Part shown: positions 60,143 through 64,000 of the stretch, in pieces
How positions within the stretch are numbered: the stretch's first letter is position 1
Layout of the letters: every line of letters starts with the position of its first letter
Assembly: GCA_916613615.1 (NCBI GenBank)
Contig: OU744736.1
Location: 3,418,330-3,482,329 of the forward strand
Length of the DNA: 64,000 bases
Reading direction: 5' to 3'
Origin: Steromphala cineraria
Lineage: Eukaryota; Mollusca; Gastropoda; Trochida; Trochidae
Made by a program: the position numbers and the translations under genes
Notes under the pieces: generated by a model
Databases searched by the model: none
Told to the model about the DNA's origin: nothing
What the model saw: only the letters and a program-made list of their open reading frames with translations

Positions 60143-60507
60143 TTAAAGGGGCAGTAGCACGTTTTTAGGGGGAATATAAGGTGATGTCAGGAAAATAAAA
60201 ATTAATGGTTCCAATTGAAAGATAATGTCTTTAAACTAAATGGAACAGTAATAAATCGAATATATAATGTAAAGTTTAGCCATGTTATTCATTTTTCTTA
60301 CACAAAATGAATTAAAGGTGTTCACACAAAAATGGCCGCCAATGGATTTTATGTGAATCTTCATACTTTGTCCTCTGACTATGGCTGATTGGCTTGTGTA
60401 ATGAGATTTATGACACTGTCAAAATAATACATTTAGCATTTACATACAATTATCAGTGAAAATTTTAAAATATAGAATTATCAAAAAACGTGCTACTGCT
60501 CCTTTAA
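60143..60507 (-). mobile_element. TTAA-flanked MITE, copy 3 (complete, inverted)
   Basis: TTAA at 60143-60146 and 60504-60507 flank ends AGGGGCAGTAGCACG and cgtgctactgctcct. It is in the opposite orientation to the copies at 14.3 and 48.0 kb: agggggaatataaggtgatg comes first and aaaatggccgccaatgg in the middle. It is the best reference for the deleted copies at 39.0 and 46.2 kb. Confidence 0.8.
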
Positions 60508-60785
60508 GGAGGAAGCCAACATTTCTTCATATCTTCATTTAAGAAAATTTCGCGTCGCTGGGTGGTACCCCAGAGAGATGTTACATATGGATTTAGTTGT
60601 ATCCAAAGAGTGAAATACTTCTCCGTTGAACCACCCTGCATGTAGCCACGCAATAATTGTTCCACTTTAAAGAAAGCAGCATCATCGTGATAGTGAGTTT
60701 TGTTATCAAATTCTTTATGGAAAATGCATATGAGACGTTTAGTACCCCATAACGGACCTTTCACATTGCGTTTTACGATGCAAAC
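60504..60785 (-). CDS. Unrecognised short frame, possible gene fragment
   Basis: The minus-strand frame is open from about 60785 to a TAA at 60504-60506, roughly 93 codons, with no clear ATG start. The peptide has balanced, protein-like composition (segments GTKRLICIFHKEFDN, VEQLLRGYMQGGS and REIFLNEDMKKCWLPP). I do not recognise the family. Its stop codon is part of the TTAA target of the adjacent MITE, so the MITE landed at the end of this frame. It may be a terminal exon, a fragment of a decayed element protein or chance. Confidence 0.3.
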   Translation of the reverse strand, partial: VCIVKRNVKGPLWGTKRLICIFHKEFDNKTHYHDDAAFFKVEQLLRGYMQGGSTEKYFTLWIQLNPYVTSLWGTTQRREIFLNEDMKKCWLPP

Positions 60786-60789
60786 AATT

Positions 60790-61860
60790 CATGGACCATT
60801 ATTTTGAGCACGAGGTGATTCTTCACTAGACTGTCTCCTGGATATAACATATGCTTTGCACACACTTTTTGCCGTCAGGATATACTGAGCTAATCTAAAC
60901 AAGGGTTCTGTTTCGAAATGGTCAGTCTACCGCGTCCTTACTCCTTGTCTTGTAGATGATAAATTTCGGGAACCATGACCACATTCTATAATATTATCAT
61001 TTCCATTTACAATTAACCTATAGCTTGATTAATCAACGCTTTAAGTTTTACATAATCTTTTCATCTACACTTTTAGATTTCCCAGATACCACAAGGTTTT
61101 TTTATAGGCAAGTTCATGAGATTGACAAAATAACCATTTTTATTTTTCAATAAAGTTTAGTCATTTCTTTCGAATTAACAGAAGACTTGCTTAATACAAT
61201 GATTATGTTTAAATCGGCAATGTTTCTGATCTACGCCCATCGGCCGTCAAGCATACATGTACGAATGATCCTTGTTAAGTGTGTAAATACAAATTGTAAT
61301 ATTTGACCTTCAAATGACCCTATGATTTACTGTATATTTTTATACGTAACAATTTGTTATCCTATATACGATAACGATTACAAGTGGAAGACCACAGGAC
61401 AAATGTTGTGTCTTTTTTACACAAATAAGTTAACATTGTGAGGTCAAGTTTAGGTTTCACGACAACTTGATTATAAAAAGGGCTTACGCTTCAAATAACT
61501 CATGTATACTTGGATAATATTTTTCGTATCAAGAAAAACAAAACTGAATGAGCTTTGATGGTTGCCGAGAGTGTAAAGACACAAGGATGAGCAAAAAACG
61601 AAGCACTTGAATGAATATGGAATACAATCTAAAATAAATGAAAACAAGTACCAACAAAGTATCAAATAGCATATTTATTCCCAATATTCTCCGATCTCGC
61701 TAATCAGGGGTGAATATCGCCAATCAAGAACTGTACTGTGATCAGACTGCAACGCTGTTACTGAGTAGCCTATCCTGGAATTATTGAAAGAAAATGATAC
61801 GTGGAATGAAAGGGGTTATACTTGAGATTTTGTCCGCCGATGGTGTGTAAAGTCATCTTT
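60790..61860. other. AT-rich region without recognisable genes
   Basis: No coding or repeat feature recognised. Confidence 0.45.
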
Positions 61861-61862
61861 CT

Positions 61863-61945
61863 ACTAATGAACGGGATTCGAACCCAAGACGTCTAATAAA
61901 TTGTAGGGCACTGCTACCCGAGCTGGTATCGTCTCGTGTCGCGAA
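61863..61945 (-). repeat. tRNA-derived SINE fragment
   Basis: On the minus strand the sequence has a B-box (GGTTCGAATCC at 61873-61883) and, about 45 nt upstream, an A-box-like stretch (ACCAGCTCGGGTAGC). The T-arm can form (TGGG/CCCG), but the acceptor and anticodon stems do not close convincingly, so a SINE head is favoured over a working tRNA gene. A gggggataactc word next to it (61946-61957) is of a type I associate with molluscan repeats. Confidence 0.5.
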
Positions 61946-61949
61946 GGGG

Positions 61950-62690
61950 GATAACTCTTCACTGCTGTCTCTTCCTGCGGCCTGGTCCGTAGGGATTTTC
62001 TGCCATGTTCGCAGCTGTGAAGTGAGAAATATGAAACGTGAGTTTTATGCAAAAAATACAACAACATTGCTTATGTATACGAAACGACAAGCTGGAAAAA
62101 GGTTGAAGTAACATATCCTAGGGACGAAACGAAGCTGCGCATCTAAAACTCAATATAGAGATATTTCAGGAATAGAAGTATGACAACATGATAAACTTGT
62201 TTTGAACAAATATAATTGTTTGTTATTCATTTCTCTAGAATCATGCACATCATGCGTGGGAATTTACAACCACGGGATCTGCACGTGCTGCCACACACAA
62301 CTTCCATCAATGTAAATGCTGAAAATGAGATTTTAAACATTATTTTGGCATCGTTTATGAAGTTTGTCTATTCTGCTTAATCCCGACAGTAAAATGAATG
62401 ACGTAATCAAACAATCGGCGCCTTTCAACCCACAGACCTTGACGACCGCTGGCGTTACTTTCTGATGGCCGTAAATGTGTGTACCACCGACGTGGTGAAC
62501 GTTATGATCAAGTCTGTTTCATTGAAAGGAACCGATGTGTGGTGATCAGTAATACTAAACAGACAGGAATGGTGACATTAACGATACCAATTATTTTAAC
62601 TTATTGTAAACAATACGCAGATATAGGTTTTTAATTTCTGAAAGTTTTGTTGTTGATATCAATGTTTTTACTTGTACATATTTGGCCATG
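61950..62690. other. Region without recognisable features
   Basis: No open frame, repeat or RNA gene recognised. Confidence 0.4.
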
Positions 62691-63770
62691 TTACAAAACA
62701 TCGGTTAATATATGACGACGTTCTGTTTCAAAGGCTTTACATTTGAATAGATAATATATTTCATCTGCGATGGCTGGGGAGTCGCAGAGAGTGCATGTGC
62801 TATCCTCACGGGGTAGACCAAGCCATCTGCCGGTGATAACAGGTAAGTTAGGATTACACGTTCTTAGTTTTAATAAAGGGGTATATAATTACTTTTATAG
62901 AAGAAGAAATAGTTTGAAATAGAGGCATCTTTCATCAGTTTATAATGTATTCCTTTGGAGCTATTGCGGACAGAACTTCGCCAGACTTGATAGAAATAGC
63001 CTCTCAGTGTTAATTCTACTTGTGCGGAAATACATTTGGAGGATTACATTTATACGGGTTCATAAACACGTCACTTAAGACGCATCTATTCAGCATGTGC
63101 TCGACATTTTTATGCCAATCGTTATCCTTACCATTATTTATTTATCATGCATCAGAAACTCCATTATAAATTTTGTTATTCTAGATATTATTTTCAGTAG
63201 TAAGTGTAGTATGCCAAAACATCATAGTTGTCTTTGCTACTTTGTCTCTTCCTAACTCACCTTTGCCAGAAATTTGATGTAAAGTTCTCAATCAAGTTGA
63301 CAGTTTTAGGAATTGAAGATGTAGTTTTTCATGACCAAATAGTTCACAGCCATAAAGTAGAATTGGAGCAAGCATGCTATCAAAAGCTTTGAAGATAGTA
63401 TCTAAGGGTAAGTTACTTTTCTTTGTTCTACACAGGAGACAAAGCATAGCGTTAGATGCATTATGCTTCAGCTAGTTTAGGGCAAAAACATGTTTTCTGT
63501 TTCTATGTACGGGTATGCCAAGGTAAGGAGTCTTAACTTTGGACTTCTTGGCCACCCAGAACAAAGCGAGTTTTATATATATATAAGCTGGTCCACCTCC
63601 GAATACAACAACCTTTACTTTTGTGATATTGACTTCCAACTTCCAACATTTACAGTAGTCTTCAAATGCATCTTAAGAGTGTTGCATAGCAATGGGGACA
63701 TTACCAAATATAACGTTGTCGTCTGCAAAACTAGGACTTATAACAACAAACATTTTGATCATTAATATAC
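62690..63770 (-). pseudogene. Degraded antisense LINE: reverse transcriptase to C-terminal zinc region
   Basis: Reading the minus strand, a frame near 63720-63740 carries the reverse transcriptase catalytic box as FADDNVIFGN. It is followed by EDYCKCWKLEVN and KVVVFGGG, segments typical of LINE polymerases just after the active site. One stop falls within this stretch. Near 62745-62825 the C-terminal zinc motif appears (STCTLCDSP, DEIYYLFKCKAFE). Between them the frames are broken by stops and indels. It is an old dead copy; the clade is not assigned. The plus-strand frame at 63490-63765 is its shadow. Confidence 0.65.
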
Positions 63771-64000
63771 TATCACAAGTCTCTCACTGGTCAATGCTGT
63801 TGACTTGTCAAAGTCTTACACAAGATACTTAAGGCATTTAGAACACTCACCTAACTGAAAACGATGAAAGTCAAGTAAAAACTTACTTTATATTCCTTTA
63901 ACAAGTGAATCACTAGATAATCTGTATTCAGTATTAAACAAGAAAACATCCAGAAAGCAACTTCATTTAAGCATCGGCTTTCTTCGGAAGAACGCTGAGG
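63771..64000. other. Window end; possible continuation of the LINE
   Basis: No clear peptide match was found, but the LINE's upstream polymerase region would be expected here and beyond the window. Confidence 0.25.

Noticed and set aside
61863..61945. Functional tRNA gene on the minus strand
   Set aside because: The B-box is good, but acceptor and anticodon stems do not pair convincingly, so a SINE fragment was preferred.

Overview
This is a eukaryotic, AT-rich, gene-poor window dominated by transposable elements and satellite DNA. The mix points to an invertebrate animal, most likely a mollusc (perhaps a bivalve): a BEL/Pao LTR retrotransposon, a DIRS-type tyrosine recombinase remnant, several non-LTR remnants with a C-terminal zinc motif, PIF/Harbinger-like and TTAA-target DNA elements, and abundant satellites. 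The taxon is an inference; no host gene here names the species. No confident host protein-coding gene was found.

Layout. 1-27.6 kb is mostly unique AT-rich DNA holding small repeats: a 21-bp minisatellite (4.0 kb), a 165-bp tandem duplication (5.4-5.7 kb), short inverted-repeat elements (6.4-7.0, 8.3-8.9 and 11.6 kb), LINE 3' remnants (9.4, 15.0 and 20.9 kb), a TTAA-flanked MITE (14.3 kb), an old dispersed repeat in inverted orientation (15.1 and 22.0 kb) and AT-rich simple repeats (23.4 kb). From 27.65 to 46.2 kb lies a large direct duplication: copy A (27.65-39.0 kb) and copy B (40.4-46.2 kb). Each has the same left flank, one end of a PIF/Harbinger-like element, a 37-bp satellite array and a common right flank of about 2.4 kb. 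Copy A alone carries a 1.43-kb Harbinger-like insertion and an 859-bp LINE insertion; copy B preserves both empty target sites. Array A has an 886-bp (24-unit) higher-order repeat, while array B has different higher-order periods (111 and 562 bp). A separate 57-bp satellite sits between the copies.

46.3-47.55 kb is a decayed DIRS-like 3' end (tyrosine recombinase plus 53-bp inverted arms). 48.0-48.36 kb is a second complete TTAA MITE. 48.58-48.97 kb combines a long hairpin, four perfect TGACGTCA sites spaced 20-21 bp apart and two palindromes. 50.62-57.42 kb is a full-length BEL/Pao element on the minus strand. It has LTRs that look identical, a 5-bp target duplication and a 1.9-kilo-residue gag-pol frame with all catalytic motifs, but its gag start seems to lie in another frame. 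The rest holds a third TTAA MITE (60.1 kb), a tRNA-like SINE fragment (61.9 kb) and a degraded antisense LINE (62.7-63.8 kb).

There are no operons or cooperating gene sets. The interest of the window is its record of element insertion, duplication and satellite amplification in a readable order: Harbinger-like end and satellite, then segmental duplication, then LINE and Harbinger insertions in copy A, with independent array growth in each copy. All identities and alignments were judged by eye.
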